Shown: positions 16,186 to 25,959, counted from the stretch's first letter. The stretch is DNA of 64,000 nucleotides from Hahella chejuensis KCTC 2396 (GCF_000012985.1 NC_007645.1:3068501-3132500), one strand, 5' to 3'. Numbers and translations: made by a program. Notes: a model not told the origin generated them from the sequence alone.

Positions 16186-17400
16186 ATGGAACAGATACTG
16201 CTCGCCCGCCAACCTATTGTCGACGCATCGCTGGAAGTGGTGGGATACGAGTTGCTGTTTCGCTCCAATGACCCCGCCGCGGGTCCGATATTGGATGGTG
16301 ATAAGGCCACTTCCGTGGTGTTGCTGAACGCGTTTACCGAGAAAAGTATCCAGGACGTTACGTCCGGTCACTTGGCGTTCGTTAACTTCACTGAGCAGTT
16401 GTTGATGGAGCCGCCGCCGTTTCCGAAAGATCTATTGGTGATCGAAGTGTTGGAGTCTGTCGAGCCCACCAGGGAAATCTGTGAAGCCCTGGCGCGCCTG
16501 GCCAAACGCGGTTACACCATCGCTCTGGACGACTACGATCTGCATAGCAAACAGGAAGTGCTGCTGGAGTATGCCTCTATCGTAAAACTGGAGTTTCCGG
16601 CGATTGATAAGGGCGCGTTTAAAGGCTTGGTGGACAAGATCCGTAGACGCAAGAAAGTGCGCTTGCTGGCGGAAAAAATTGAAACCCATGAGGACTTCGA
16701 ATTCTGCCTCAATAACGGCTGTGACCTGTTTCACGGGTATTTCTTCAGTAAGCCGGAGATCGTCACCGGCCGCAAAATGCCTCAGAGCAAGCTGGCGGTG
16801 CTACGGTTGATCGCCATGGTGCAGAACCCGGACGCTTCTTTCGATCAGATCGTGAAAACCATCGTCAGCGATCCGCCCCTGAGCGTCAAACTGCTGCAAC
16901 TGATCAACTCCATTTCATTTCGGCGTCCGCAGCCCATTGACTCCATCCACAAGGCGGCGGTGCTGCTGGGATTGGAGCAGTTGCGAGCCTGGGTGATGCT
17001 GCTGGCGCTGTCAGGCATTGAAGACAAACCGAAGGCGCTGATTGTGATCGCGCTGATTCGCGCGCGCATGTGCGAGCAGATTGCGGCGACCATCGAGCCT
17101 GAGAAACGCGACACCTATTTCACCATCGGTTTGTTTTCTACGCTGGATGCGTTTCTTGATCGCACTATCGAAGAAATACTCAGCAAGCTTCCGCTGTCCG
17201 CCATGGTGCTGGACGCTTTGCTCCGAGGTGAGGGTAGGGCCGGGCTGGCTCTGAGAACAGTGCGTTTATACGAGCGCTGCGACATGCAGAACATTCCCTG
17301 GGCGCAGTTGGAAGAGCTGGGCTTGAACGGCCCCGCCATTAGCAAGCTCTACCGCGACAGCATCGTATGGGCGGACGAACGCTCCAGTCTGAAGTCCTAG
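16186..17400 (+). CDS. EAL-HDOD (YuxH-like) signalling protein
   Basis: I chose ATG 16186 because family members begin with a few residues before ILLARQPIVD; an upstream in-frame ATG (16054) would add 44 unconserved residues. A GAGGA lies 16 bases upstream. The 404-residue protein has an N-terminal EAL-like domain (about 5-200: ARQPIVDASLEVVGYELLFRS, LVIEVLESVEPT, YTIALDDYDLH) and a C-terminal HDOD domain (about 205-395: SDPPLSVKLLQLINS, LGLEQLRAWVMLLAL). The EAL domain lacks several acidic metal ligands of active phosphodiesterases. Proteins of this architecture usually act in regulation (motility, biofilm, stress) rather than as c-di-GMP hydrolases. Confidence 0.88.
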   Translation: MEQILLARQPIVDASLEVVGYELLFRSNDPAAGPILDGDKATSVVLLNAFTEKSIQDVTSGHLAFVNFTEQLLMEPPPFPKDLLVIEVLESVEPTREICEALARLAKRGYTIALDDYDLHSKQEVLLEYASIVKLEFPAIDKGAFKGLVDKIRRRKKVRLLAEKIETHEDFEFCLNNGCDLFHGYFFSKPEIVTGRKMPQSKLAVLRLIAMVQNPDASFDQIVKTIVSDPPLSVKLLQLINSISFRRPQPIDSIHKAAVLLGLEQLRAWVMLLALSGIEDKPKALIVIALIRARMCEQIAATIEPEKRDTYFTIGLFSTLDAFLDRTIEEILSKLPLSAMVLDALLRGEGRAGLALRTVRLYERCDMQNIPWAQLEELGLNGPAISKLYRDSIVWADERSSLKS

Positions 17401-17675
17401 CGTTCGTGGACGCCGAGTTGCCGACGGAATCAGCAGGAATTCGCCTTTCGCCACCTGCTTTTCTACCCAAGACAGTATTTTCTCCTTTAGATAAACTGCC
17501 CGGTTCTGGGCGCTCACTCCTTTAAAAATAATCGCCCACCAAGCCCGAAAACGCTGATGAGAAGGTATTTAACAATATCGACGCGCGTCGCCGTATGCCC
17601 GCGCAGGGCTATGGCGCCGCACGCAACGGGATCTGAAAGGAATATCGGATTTAATTGATTGGTCGGAGACCCAAT

Positions 17676-20021
17676 ATGCGTAAATATCTTTGCAGCGCCG
17701 GGGTGGCGCTGTTTCCCTGTTTATTGTCGCTGTCATCCGGGGCCTGGGCGGCGTCGGAAGCGCCACCAGTGAAGGCGGTGCTGGTGAAATACAAAAGCGA
17801 GGCCCTTGCGCGCGGCTTCACTCGCGCAGCGCCGCTGGCGGGCGTCAGAGCAGCTGATCCGGTTACCCGGGATGGCGCTTTGGTGCGTTACGACCTTAAC
17901 GGCATGACGCCGGAGGCGGCGGTGGCGCATTTCGCCGCCGATCCGGCAGTGGCTTACGCGGAGCCGGATTATCCTTTGCGTATGGACGCAAGCCCGAATG
18001 ACCCTGATCTGGAAAAACAATGGGCGTTATTCAACGTGGATGATCGCGGCAACGACGTTCGCGCTCTGGACGCCTGGAACCTGCAAACCGGCGACTCCCA
18101 TGTATTGCTGGGCATGATCGACAGCGGCGTGGATTATCGTCACGAAGACTTGCAGGACAACCTGTGGATCAACCCCCGCGAAATTCCCAACAATGGCCGC
18201 GATGACGATGGCAATGGCTACGTGGACGACATCTACGGCGTCAATGTGGTGAACCGCTCTGGCGATCCGATGGACGCCAATAAGCACGGCACCCATGTCG
18301 CGGGCATCATGGCTGCAGTGGGAAACAACGGGCTGGGCGGCGTCGGCGTCAACTGGCGCGGGAGTCTGGTCACCTGCGCATTCATTGATGAGGATGGATT
18401 CGGTTACACCTCCGACGCCATCGCCTGCATGGATTATATGGTGGACCTCAAGGGTCGCGGCGAAGCGCTGGCGGCCATCAATAACAGCTGGGGCGGCGGC
18501 GCGCCGGGACAGGCGATGGAGGAAGCCGTTCGCCGGGTGGAGGCCGCAGGCGTACTGATGGTGTTCTCCGCCGGCAACGACGGACGCAACAATGATCACT
18601 ACGGGCACTTTCCCTCCAACTACGACAATCCCGCCATCGTCGCCGTGGCCAGCACGGATCGGGAAGGGGAGTTGTCCGGCTTTTCCAATTACGGGCTGGA
18701 GAAAGTGCATATCGCGGCGCCGGGCTCGGATATCTATTCTACCTTGCCCAATCACGCATACGGCTCCCTCAGCGGCACGTCTATGGCGGCGCCGATGATT
18801 ACCGGAACCCTGGGGTTGATGGCGGCGCATAACCCGGAGCTGGACGCTCAAGCGCTTAAACAGGCGTTGCTGGATGGCGCCGACCGGATTGCGGCGCTGC
18901 AAGGCAAGATTCCCGATGGACGCCGACTAAATCTGGAAAAAGCCCTGCTGGCGGCGGATGATCGACCGGGCTTTCGCATCGCGCCGGAAACGGACGTGGT
19001 GGATATTCCCCAGGGCGAGATGCGTTCGCTGACCGCGCGGTTGCAGCCTTTGTTCGACTGGCGCGGAATGGCGGACCTGTCCGTCTCGCAGCCTCAGGCT
19101 GGCGTCTATGTGCAGCTTCCCCGCGCCTTGCAAGCCAACGAAAGCGGCGATCTGACCTTTAGCGTCGGCGCGGAGACGCCGGTGGGACGTTATTTCGTTG
19201 AACTCAAAGGCGTGGAAAGCGACAAGGGGAGCCAGCCCTTCAAAAGCGCCAAGCGCATCACCGTCAATGTGCTGCCGCAAGGAACGCGGGACTTTGATTA
19301 CGCCAACGGCGAAGCGACGCCGATTCCGGACCATCATTCCCGTGGATTGTGGAGCCCGATGCTGGTGAATGAAAACCTGAACCTGTGGGACGCCGCAGTG
19401 AGTCTGGATATCTCTCATCCCTGGCGCGGCGACTTGCAGGTCAATCTGCTGTCGCCGGATGGACAGAGCTTTCGTTTGCGGGAGCGGGGCGGTCTGACGG
19501 AAGACGACCTTGTGCGCTCATACCGCTTGCCGCAAATGCGTAATATTCCCTCGCAGGGGCTGTGGTTTCTGCAGGTGATCGACGCCTCGCCGTTTCAGGA
19601 AGGCGTGCTCAATCATTGGGAAATGCGCTTGCGCGGTCAGCCGCAGGATGGGGCGCAGTTGCATGAGCTGACGTTGAGCACGGGAGACGTCACCCTTCCC
19701 AAAGGCGAGATCACGGAAATCACGCTGCCACAGCATGCGGTGGGCAAAATCAAAGGCGTTGCGGTGGATCTCGCCATCAGCGGCGCCTGGCTGGGCGAAT
19801 ACACCGTCACTCTGACATCGCCGGCGGGTACGGAATACGTGCTCCACGACAAAAACGGCAGCTTCAACGACTACGACCTGCAACTGGCGGATCATTTCAT
19901 TACGGATTTCCATGACGAAAACGCCGCCGGCGCCTGGAAAATTCAGGTGGCGCGCATTGGCTTGGACGACAAAGCGCTGCTGCGCCATGGCGCCATCAAG
20001 CTCTATATCGCGCCTGACTGA
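17676..20021 (+). CDS. secreted subtilisin-like (S8) serine protease with two P-domain-like modules
   Basis: ATG 17676 follows GGAGAC and starts a signal peptide (CSAGVALFPCLLSLSSGAWA). The 781-residue precursor has an inhibitor-like prodomain (about 30-105, VRYDLNGMTPEAAVAHFA). An S8 peptidase domain (about 120-430) follows, with catalytic D149 (MIDSGVDYRHE), H204 (HGTHVAGI) and S369 (SGTSMAAP), and oxyanion Asn in INNSWGGG. Near DDDGNGYVDD is an acidic loop that could bind calcium. The C-terminal part contains two proprotein-convertase P-like domains, the first around 540-650 (IPDHHSRGLWSP, LQVNLLSPDGQSF) and the second around 680-781 (GAWLGEYTVTLTSPAG). It is probably an extracellular or outer-surface protease that feeds on protein. 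Confidence 0.93.
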   Translation: MRKYLCSAGVALFPCLLSLSSGAWAASEAPPVKAVLVKYKSEALARGFTRAAPLAGVRAADPVTRDGALVRYDLNGMTPEAAVAHFAADPAVAYAEPDYPLRMDASPNDPDLEKQWALFNVDDRGNDVRALDAWNLQTGDSHVLLGMIDSGVDYRHEDLQDNLWINPREIPNNGRDDDGNGYVDDIYGVNVVNRSGDPMDANKHGTHVAGIMAAVGNNGLGGVGVNWRGSLVTCAFIDEDGFGYTSDAIACMDYMVDLKGRGEALAAINNSWGGGAPGQAMEEAVRRVEAAGVLMVFSAGNDGRNNDHYGHFPSNYDNPAIVAVASTDREGELSGFSNYGLEKVHIAAPGSDIYSTLPNHAYGSLSGTSMAAPMITGTLGLMAAHNPELDAQALKQALLDGADRIAALQGKIPDGRRLNLEKALLAADDRPGFRIAPETDVVDIPQGEMRSLTARLQPLFDWRGMADLSVSQPQAGVYVQLPRALQANESGDLTFSVGAETPVGRYFVELKGVESDKGSQPFKSAKRITVNVLPQGTRDFDYANGEATPIPDHHSRGLWSPMLVNENLNLWDAAVSLDISHPWRGDLQVNLLSPDGQSFRLRERGGLTEDDLVRSYRLPQMRNIPSQGLWFLQVIDASPFQEGVLNHWEMRLRGQPQDGAQLHELTLSTGDVTLPKGEITEITLPQHAVGKIKGVAVDLAISGAWLGEYTVTLTSPAGTEYVLHDKNGSFNDYDLQLADHFITDFHDENAAGAWKIQVARIGLDDKALLRHGAIKLYIAPD

Positions 20022-20043
20022 TGGCGCTTTCGCAGTGATCGCC

Positions 20044-20065
20044 AAGCCGCCTTAATTGGCGGCTT
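20044..20065. terminator. hairpin between convergent genes
   Basis: Perfect stem AAGCCGCC/GGCGGCTT (20044-20051 and 20058-20065) with loop TTAATT. It overlaps the stop codon of the minus-strand lipoprotein gene and could end transcription in both directions, but neither strand has a long T-run. Confidence 0.5.
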
Positions 20066-20432
20066 CGGGCTCTCCGTAATGAAACTTCATGTATTCGCAA
20101 TCCCAGGAGGGATCGCTCAGGACGAGCCTGACCTGATCGCGGCTGAATAGATACATGTTACCCTGATAGTTCTTTTTAAATGCTTCATAGCCCATATCGA
20201 CGCTCTGCGCCAAAGCAGCTCTGAATTCCCTGGATTTGACCACATCGGAAATTTTATCGCCCAACTGGGTTCGATACTCTTCGAGACTCATTGAGTCGAC
20301 GTCAGGCCAATATTTGGGATTATGGATTTCGCAAAATGCTGCTGCTTGGGCTCTTAGCTCTTCCATATTAGAGCCAGGGTGGCTACACCCTAATAAAGCT
20401 ATTGAAACTAAAAAAAAGAAATGTCTTTTCAT
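20052..20432 (-). CDS. small lipoprotein of unknown function
   Basis: The 126-residue precursor begins with KRHFFFLVSIALLGCS, in which LLGC is a lipobox, so it should be lipidated on C16 and anchored in a membrane. The mature part contains DVDSMSLEEYRTQLGDKIS and YEAFKKNYQGNMYLFSRDQV, and two further Cys residues that could form a disulfide. No named domain is recognised. Its start codon overlaps the stop of the 344-residue gene upstream (TAATG, one shared base), which suggests translational coupling and joint function. Confidence 0.8.
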   Translation of the reverse strand: MKRHFFFLVSIALLGCSHPGSNMEELRAQAAAFCEIHNPKYWPDVDSMSLEEYRTQLGDKISDVVKSREFRAALAQSVDMGYEAFKKNYQGNMYLFSRDQVRLVLSDPSWDCEYMKFHYGEPEAAN

Positions 20433-21466
20433 TATTTTACTCTGAATAAAAACTCTTTGAATGCAAGTTCTATGTTGTTTAAACTATTTAAAAATTCATT
20501 TGGATTTACCACGATCTCATCGAGGATTAGCTGTGTTTCTCTATCTGAAATACTGATTCCTGAATTTTGAAAAAGCTCTACTACTTTCGCAGTTGCTTGC
20601 TTTTTTTGCTCTTTGTTTGATATGTCTAAATTTCGCAGATCATTGATAATTTTAATGTATCTTTCATTTATTTCTACAGAAAGAGCTTTGGGGAATTTCA
20701 AAAAAGAGTTTACTATGCCTTGTATTAGAACAACAGAAATAACTGACCAGCCACTGAATTTTTGAGGAGCCTTATCATATTCTCCCATTAAAATGCCAAC
20801 GACATTGCCTTGCACGGCCTCATCATTAATAATGGCCCTTGGAATTCTCTGAAGAGTATCTTTTAAGCCATCTCTTCTTTCGGATACCATAAAGTTGAGG
20901 AGTACTATTCTAAAAGTTGGTGCAAAACTAGCCATTCTATCAAGTTCTAATCCTAGACTTTTTGTTAAAGTGATATAGGCGTACACTAAATGCTGGTTCT
21001 GAGCCAAGGAATATGCCGTAGATGACCCTGCAGATGCTAAAAGGCCTGCAATACCTAATGTTGAAATATACCCCATCATTACGTACATTTCATATTTCAC
21101 TAAAGTTTTTATAGGCTTTGTCGTCTCATATAACTTCTGATGAAGGAGTGCTAAATCCGTATCATAAATAAACTCATCGTGCCTTTGGATAAATATGCGG
21201 TTGTGGACGGATTTGTCCTCTGGAGATATTTGTAGGAATATTACGGTGGTGCAGCCCACCTCAATAATTAACCTTTCTCCTTTAACGTCTTTATAAAATC
21301 TTTTGCTTTTTAATACTATTTCTTTTTTGGGGAGTAATGGGCTTCTTATCGTTATTCCTGACTCAAACTTTGAATCCAAAGGTAGATAAGTTCCAACTCT
21401 TAGAGTGATATCTAGTTTTCTCTCAACAGGCGAAACTCGATCGTTACAAGCAAATAATTTTTCCAT
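20432..21466 (-). CDS. hypothetical membrane-associated protein, AT-rich
   Basis: This 344-residue protein is encoded by strikingly AT-rich DNA compared with flanking genes. The N-terminal third (residues 1-120) looks like a beta-rich domain (ITIRSPLLPKKEIVLKSKRF, LIIEVGCTTVIFLQISP). Residues about 130-180 contain helices (YVMMGYISTLGIAGLLAS) that could be membrane-embedded. The rest is helical (about 195-344). I recognise no family. It is translationally coupled to the lipoprotein gene. Base composition suggests that the pair was acquired by transfer. Immunity, adhesion or effector-related roles are possible but unsupported. Confidence 0.7.
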   Translation of the reverse strand: MEKLFACNDRVSPVERKLDITLRVGTYLPLDSKFESGITIRSPLLPKKEIVLKSKRFYKDVKGERLIIEVGCTTVIFLQISPEDKSVHNRIFIQRHDEFIYDTDLALLHQKLYETTKPIKTLVKYEMYVMMGYISTLGIAGLLASAGSSTAYSLAQNQHLVYAYITLTKSLGLELDRMASFAPTFRIVLLNFMVSERRDGLKDTLQRIPRAIINDEAVQGNVVGILMGEYDKAPQKFSGWSVISVVLIQGIVNSFLKFPKALSVEINERYIKIINDLRNLDISNKEQKKQATAKVVELFQNSGISISDRETQLILDEIVVNPNEFLNSLNNIELAFKEFLFRVK

Positions 21467-21827
21467 GGAATACTCTTTTAGGTTTTTATAAATGTCATTT
21501 TTAGCAGGGGCGCTACCAATCCGATTGGCTACTTTTGACTTTGAGAGGAGGTAAAAAATCTGTAAAATTAGATTTCATGGGCCCAGCTCTCGTCAATAGG
21601 TTAAATGGATGGTTTGATGAAAAGGAAATAATGTGTCTTTTAACGTAGGTATAAAAAAGAATATTGAATCGTAAGGGGAAGCACTATGGCTTCATTTCTC
21701 AAAAAGCCCCGTGTCATCTACACGACAGTGTAGGGTTTGTCATTCACCTATACTCCTCGTTAAACCCATAAAAACAATACACGGACGCTTGGTGTCGACG
21801 CCAGCGTCCGATAACGGGAGAAACGGG

Positions 21828-22379
21828 ATGAAGACACTGTCCGAGCACTTGACTCAGTATGCGGCTTATCATCGTGATCGCCGCAATATCGCCACCCACT
21901 TTATCGGCATTCCCATGATTGTGCTGTCCATTGCGACGCTGCTGTCACGACCGGGCTTTGAGCTGTTCGGCGTCGGGATCACACCTGCGACGGTCGTGGT
22001 GATCGCCTCTCTGGTTTTCTATTTGTTGCTGGACGTCGCCTTCGCGATTTTGATGGCGGTCCTGTATGGATTCGCGCTGTGGGGCGGAGCGGCGCTGGCT
22101 GCGCAGTCACAAGCTGTGTGGTTGAGTGCGGGAATTGGTTTATTTGTCGTGGGCTGGGTGTTTCAGTTCGTTGGTCATTACTATGAAGGGCGCAAACCCG
22201 CGTTTGTGGACGATCTGACTGGTTTGATCATCGGACCGCTTTTCGTCGCGGCGGAAGCCTGTTTCTACTTCGGTTTGCGGCGGGAAGTTCTGCTCACTAT
22301 CGAAGAAAAAGTCGGACCGACGCTAATACGCGACATGAATGCGACCCATACCGACCGCAAGCGTTTGCATGAATCTTGA
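21828..22379 (+). CDS. Mpo1-like (DUF962) membrane protein
   Basis: ATG 21828 was chosen because GGGAG and GGG precede it and family members begin near KTLSEHLTQYAAYHRD. The 183-residue protein has about five hydrophobic helices. Family landmarks are HRDRRNIATHFIGIPMI at the N-terminus, with the histidine pair of the first helix, and FVGHYYEGRKPAF near 115-127, with the second HxxE-type motif. Yeast Mpo1, a related protein, is an iron-dependent 2-hydroxy fatty acid dioxygenase. By inference this bacterial protein may oxidise fatty acids in the inner membrane, but its substrate is unknown. It is followed by an intrinsic terminator at 22448. Confidence 0.82.
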   Translation: MKTLSEHLTQYAAYHRDRRNIATHFIGIPMIVLSIATLLSRPGFELFGVGITPATVVVIASLVFYLLLDVAFAILMAVLYGFALWGGAALAAQSQAVWLSAGIGLFVVGWVFQFVGHYYEGRKPAFVDDLTGLIIGPLFVAAEACFYFGLRREVLLTIEEKVGPTLIRDMNATHTDRKRLHES

Positions 22380-22447
22380 TCTGGTCGCCCATTGAGCAAA
22401 AAACTGATATCCCTCTCACAGATTTGTAACTGGTGAAGGATTAACCC

Positions 22448-22477
22448 AAAAAGCCCATTGCCCCCGGGCTTTTTTTT
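22448..22477 (+). terminator. intrinsic terminator after the Mpo1-like gene
   Basis: AAAAAGCCC pairs with GGGCTTTTT across a 9-base loop and ends in a run of seven or more T. Confidence 0.8.
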
Positions 22478-22536
22478 AGGCAATTTATGAAAGCGTTTTC
22501 ATTAACGGAAATCATAGAATTACAAAGGGGGTAATC

Positions 22537-25500
22537 ATGGCGTTTGTACAGGACAACAAGGAATCACCACGGCGTTACACCGCCAGGGCCGGGCTGTTTA
22601 TGTTGTCGGCGCTGTCCGCGGCCATGGCGCAGGCGGATGTCGGCGCGTTGTTGTGGGAAGAAGATTTTGACTCGTTGAATCCCTCCGTCTGGAATGTTGA
22701 CGAGGGTGACGGCTGTCCGAGCCTGTGCGGCTGGGGCAACCAGGAATTGCAGTGGTACGCGAAGGACAACTTATCCATCGAAGAGATTCCCGCAGAGCCG
22801 GGCAATCATGCGCTGGTGATTGAGGCCCGTCGCCAGGACGTAGGCGGCAAAGCCTTTACGTCAGGCAAAATCACCACTAAAGACGCCGTCTCCGTTCGCT
22901 ACGGTATGATCGAAATCCGCATGCAGTCGCCGGAAGTGGGCGTGGGTCTGTGGCCAGCGGCCTGGATGCTGGGGACCAGCACCGCCAATTGGCCGGCCAA
23001 AGGTGAAATCGATATCATGGAAATGGGCCACAGCGCGGCGGGACGCAAGAACGCCGGTCATGACGGCGCCCCTATCAACAACTACGTCGGCTCCAACCTG
23101 ATTTTCTATGCGGACTCAGCCTGCGTGCCGGATAATCCCTCCTGCGCCGCCAGCACTGCCTGGAATACCGACAACGCCTATGTGGCGTCCACGCCGCTGA
23201 GTAACCGCTTCGTCACCTATCGCCTGTACTGGACTGAGTCCCAGATTCGTTTCGCCATCGTGGACAACGGTCAAGAGCATGATCTCTATGACAATCCGAT
23301 TCCCATTGGCGGCGAGGCGGAAGAGTTTCAGGCTCCGTTCTACTTCCTGCTGAACCTGGCGGTGGGCGGAAACTTCACCGACGCGCGCGAGAACGGTCAG
23401 GTCTCCGCGCCGTTGCCGGGTAAAATGCTGGTGGACTACATTCGCGTGTATGAGCTGGACGGGCAGGGCGAAGTCAAACTTGGCCGTCCAGGTCCGGAAA
23501 CCGGAACCTTTGGCGTATTCACCGACGAGTCCGCCACCACTAACAAGCTGGAAGCGGGCTCATCTTCCGATATTTATGTGTGGGACCAAACCACCAGTGG
23601 CGGCTCGGAATCGCCCTATGAAGGAGACAAAGTCATCTCCTGGAAAGCCAAGGCCAACACCTGGTTTGGCGGCGGCGTTCAGGCCCGGCAACCGGTGAAT
23701 CTGAGCAAGTTTGACGAAGGCGAGCTGAAATTCCGCATCAAGATTCCCGCCGACGTCTCTTTCCGCATCGGCGTGACAGACACTCATACCAACCAGAACT
23801 GGCTGGATTTCCCCGCTTATGAAGACAAATACGGTCTGACCCGCAACGGCGAATGGGGAGAAGTCAGCATCCCGGTGTCGGAGTTGCGCGGTCCGCTGAT
23901 TGACCTGCGTTCGATTCAATATCCCTTTGCAATCCTGAGCAAAGACGGCCAGTTGCCGGGAACGGACTTCGCGTTCGCCATCGACGATATTCTCTGGACC
24001 GGCGGTGGCGGACCGGTTGTGGTGGACAGCGATAATGACGGCGTCAACGACAATGAGGACATGTGTCCCGGCACGCCGGCAGGCACGCCAGTCGGCGCGG
24101 ACGGTTGTCCTCTGGAGCAGGACGCGGACGGCGATGGCGTGGAAGACAGCATCGACCAGTGTCCCAATACCCCGGCGGGCGCTGAAGTGGATGAGGTCGG
24201 CTGTCAGGTCATCGTGACCGATAAGATCAAGGTGCAGGCGGAAGATTACAGCGCCTTCTTTGACACTAGCCCAGGCAACAACGGCGGCGTCTACCGTGAA
24301 GACGATGTGGATATTGAAGCAACCTCTGACGTGGACGGCGGCTACAACATCGGCTGGACCGACGCCAACGAATGGCTGGAATACAGTGTGACCCTGGGGC
24401 ACGGACAATACAGTCTCGACGCGCGCGTCGCCTCCCTGGTGGGCAATGGCAAATACGCGGTATTCATTGATGGCGATCTGGTGGGATCAAAAACGGTTGA
24501 CGCCACTGGCGGCTGGCAGACGTTTGTGACCCAGGAAGTCGGCAGCTTCAACGTCGAGCGCGGACAGCATACTCTGAAAGTGGAAATGTATGGCGGCGAA
24601 CTCAACCTGAACTGGCTGGAAATTCGCTCCATGGATGTCATCGACAGTGATGGCGATGGGGTCAAGGATGAGCGCGATCAGTGTCCAGGCACGCCAGCCG
24701 GCGATGAAGTGGACGACAACGGCTGCACCATAGTGCGAACTGAGAATGTCGTCGTGCAGGCGGAAGACTATGACGCCTACTTCGACACCACGCCCGGCAA
24801 TCAGGGTGGCGCTCACCGTAATGACGATGTGGACATCGAAGTCAGCGGCGATGTCGATGGCGGCCACAACGTGGGCTGGATCGCCGGCTCGGAATGGCTG
24901 GAATACAACGTGACCCTGGGCGCTGGAGACTATGACCTCACGGCCCGCGTCGCCTCCGCCGTGGGCGGCGGTCGCTTCCGCGTGCTGGTGGATGGAGCGG
25001 AAGTGGGAACGGGCTCCGTCGCCAATACCGGCGGCTGGCAGTCCTATCGTACGCTCCCCATCGGAACATTCACCGTAGACCAGGGCGAACATCGCGTGCG
25101 GGTGGAAGCGAGCGTCGGCGAGTTCAATCTGAACTGGCTGAATATCCTCACTCACAGTGATGCGGACAGCGACCATGACGGCGTCGCCGATAACCTGGAC
25201 CAATGCCCGAATACGCCAGTGGGAACTCAGGTGGACGCCAGCGGTTGTCCTGTTGGCGGAGAGGGAGACAGCGTTCGTGTGATGACGTTCAATGTGCGCA
25301 CGGAACAGGCTAACGACCCTGGAGAGCGCAACTGGAGCCACCGCAAGGGAGAAGTGGTGCGTACGATTCAGCGCCAGAATCCCGATCTGCTGGGCCTGCA
25401 GGAGACTACTGGCGGCCAGTATGACTTCATCAAGAACACGCTGGGCGCCAACTGGGGCGCCACCAGCTACCGGCAGATTCTCTATCGCTCCGACCGCTAC

Positions 25501-25959
25501 ACCTATGTGGACGGCGGCCTGATTGATCTAGTGGCGGATGTGTGGGGCCCTCGCAGCGCGGAGTGGGCGAAAATGCGCCGCAACGCCGATGGCCGTGAGC
25601 TGGTGTTCATCAATACCCACTGGGGCGTGGATGGTAATTCCCAGCAGGGCTCCGCCAATATCCTGAGAGATCGTCTAGGTGAGGTGAATCAGAACTGGGG
25701 GACGCCAACGGTATTGCTGGGCGATCTGAACGCTATCCCTGGGAGCGGGCCGGTGAATACGTTGGTTAACCAGACGCCACTTAACAGCTTCTTCAGCGGC
25801 GGCACATTCAATAACTGGAATGTCCAGGCCGGGGATCAGCTGGATCATGTCGTCGGCTCCCGCGTCAATGCGGCAGGCTGTGCTTTGGAAACCTATCGCG
25901 AAGGCGACTACCCGCCTTCCGACCACTATCCCATCGCCTGCGAGCTGCGTTTGCAGTAA
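22537..25959 (+). CDS. secreted laminarinase (GH16) fused to CBM6, TSP3 repeats and a nuclease-fold domain
   Basis: The 1140-residue precursor follows a strong GGGGG ribosome site. Domains: signal peptide (about 1-33, RAGLFMLSALSAAMAQA); GH16 glucanase (about 35-315) with catalytic motif EIDIME at 157-162, where E157 and E162 are nucleophile and acid/base; a beta-sandwich carbohydrate-binding-like domain (about 345-490, QARQPVNLSKFDEG); thrombospondin type 3 calcium repeats (about 498-545, DSDNDGVNDNEDMCPG); CBM6 number 1 (about 565-690, KVQAEDYSAFF); more TSP3; CBM6 number 2 (about 738-860); TSP3 again; and an endonuclease/exonuclease/phosphatase domain (about 913-1140, MTFNVRTE, LLGLQET, NTHWGVDG, VLLGDLNAIPG, SDHYPIA). 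It should degrade beta-1,3-glucans of algae outside the cell. The nuclease-fold domain keeps its key acidic and His residues; its substrate here is unknown. Confidence 0.94.
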   Translation: MAFVQDNKESPRRYTARAGLFMLSALSAAMAQADVGALLWEEDFDSLNPSVWNVDEGDGCPSLCGWGNQELQWYAKDNLSIEEIPAEPGNHALVIEARRQDVGGKAFTSGKITTKDAVSVRYGMIEIRMQSPEVGVGLWPAAWMLGTSTANWPAKGEIDIMEMGHSAAGRKNAGHDGAPINNYVGSNLIFYADSACVPDNPSCAASTAWNTDNAYVASTPLSNRFVTYRLYWTESQIRFAIVDNGQEHDLYDNPIPIGGEAEEFQAPFYFLLNLAVGGNFTDARENGQVSAPLPGKMLVDYIRVYELDGQGEVKLGRPGPETGTFGVFTDESATTNKLEAGSSSDIYVWDQTTSGGSESPYEGDKVISWKAKANTWFGGGVQARQPVNLSKFDEGELKFRIKIPADVSFRIGVTDTHTNQNWLDFPAYEDKYGLTRNGEWGEVSIPVSELRGPLIDLRSIQYPFAILSKDGQLPGTDFAFAIDDILWTGGGGPVVVDSDNDGVNDNEDMCPGTPAGTPVGADGCPLEQDADGDGVEDSIDQCPNTPAGAEVDEVGCQVIVTDKIKVQAEDYSAFFDTSPGNNGGVYREDDVDIEATSDVDGGYNIGWTDANEWLEYSVTLGHGQYSLDARVASLVGNGKYAVFIDGDLVGSKTVDATGGWQTFVTQEVGSFNVERGQHTLKVEMYGGELNLNWLEIRSMDVIDSDGDGVKDERDQCPGTPAGDEVDDNGCTIVRTENVVVQAEDYDAYFDTTPGNQGGAHRNDDVDIEVSGDVDGGHNVGWIAGSEWLEYNVTLGAGDYDLTARVASAVGGGRFRVLVDGAEVGTGSVANTGGWQSYRTLPIGTFTVDQGEHRVRVEASVGEFNLNWLNILTHSDADSDHDGVADNLDQCPNTPVGTQVDASGCPVGGEGDSVRVMTFNVRTEQANDPGERNWSHRKGEVVRTIQRQNPDLLGLQETTGGQYDFIKNTLGANWGATSYRQILYRSDRYTYVDGGLIDLVADVWGPRSAEWAKMRRNADGRELVFINTHWGVDGNSQQGSANILRDRLGEVNQNWGTPTVLLGDLNAIPGSGPVNTLVNQTPLNSFFSGGTFNNWNVQAGDQLDHVVGSRVNAAGCALETYREGDYPPSDHYPIACELRLQ

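Noticed and set aside
23560-25341. Two long minus-strand frames (282 and 284 codons) opposite the laminarinase gene
   Set aside because: Antisense to conserved GH16, CBM6 and TSP3 coding sequence; they follow its third-codon periodicity.
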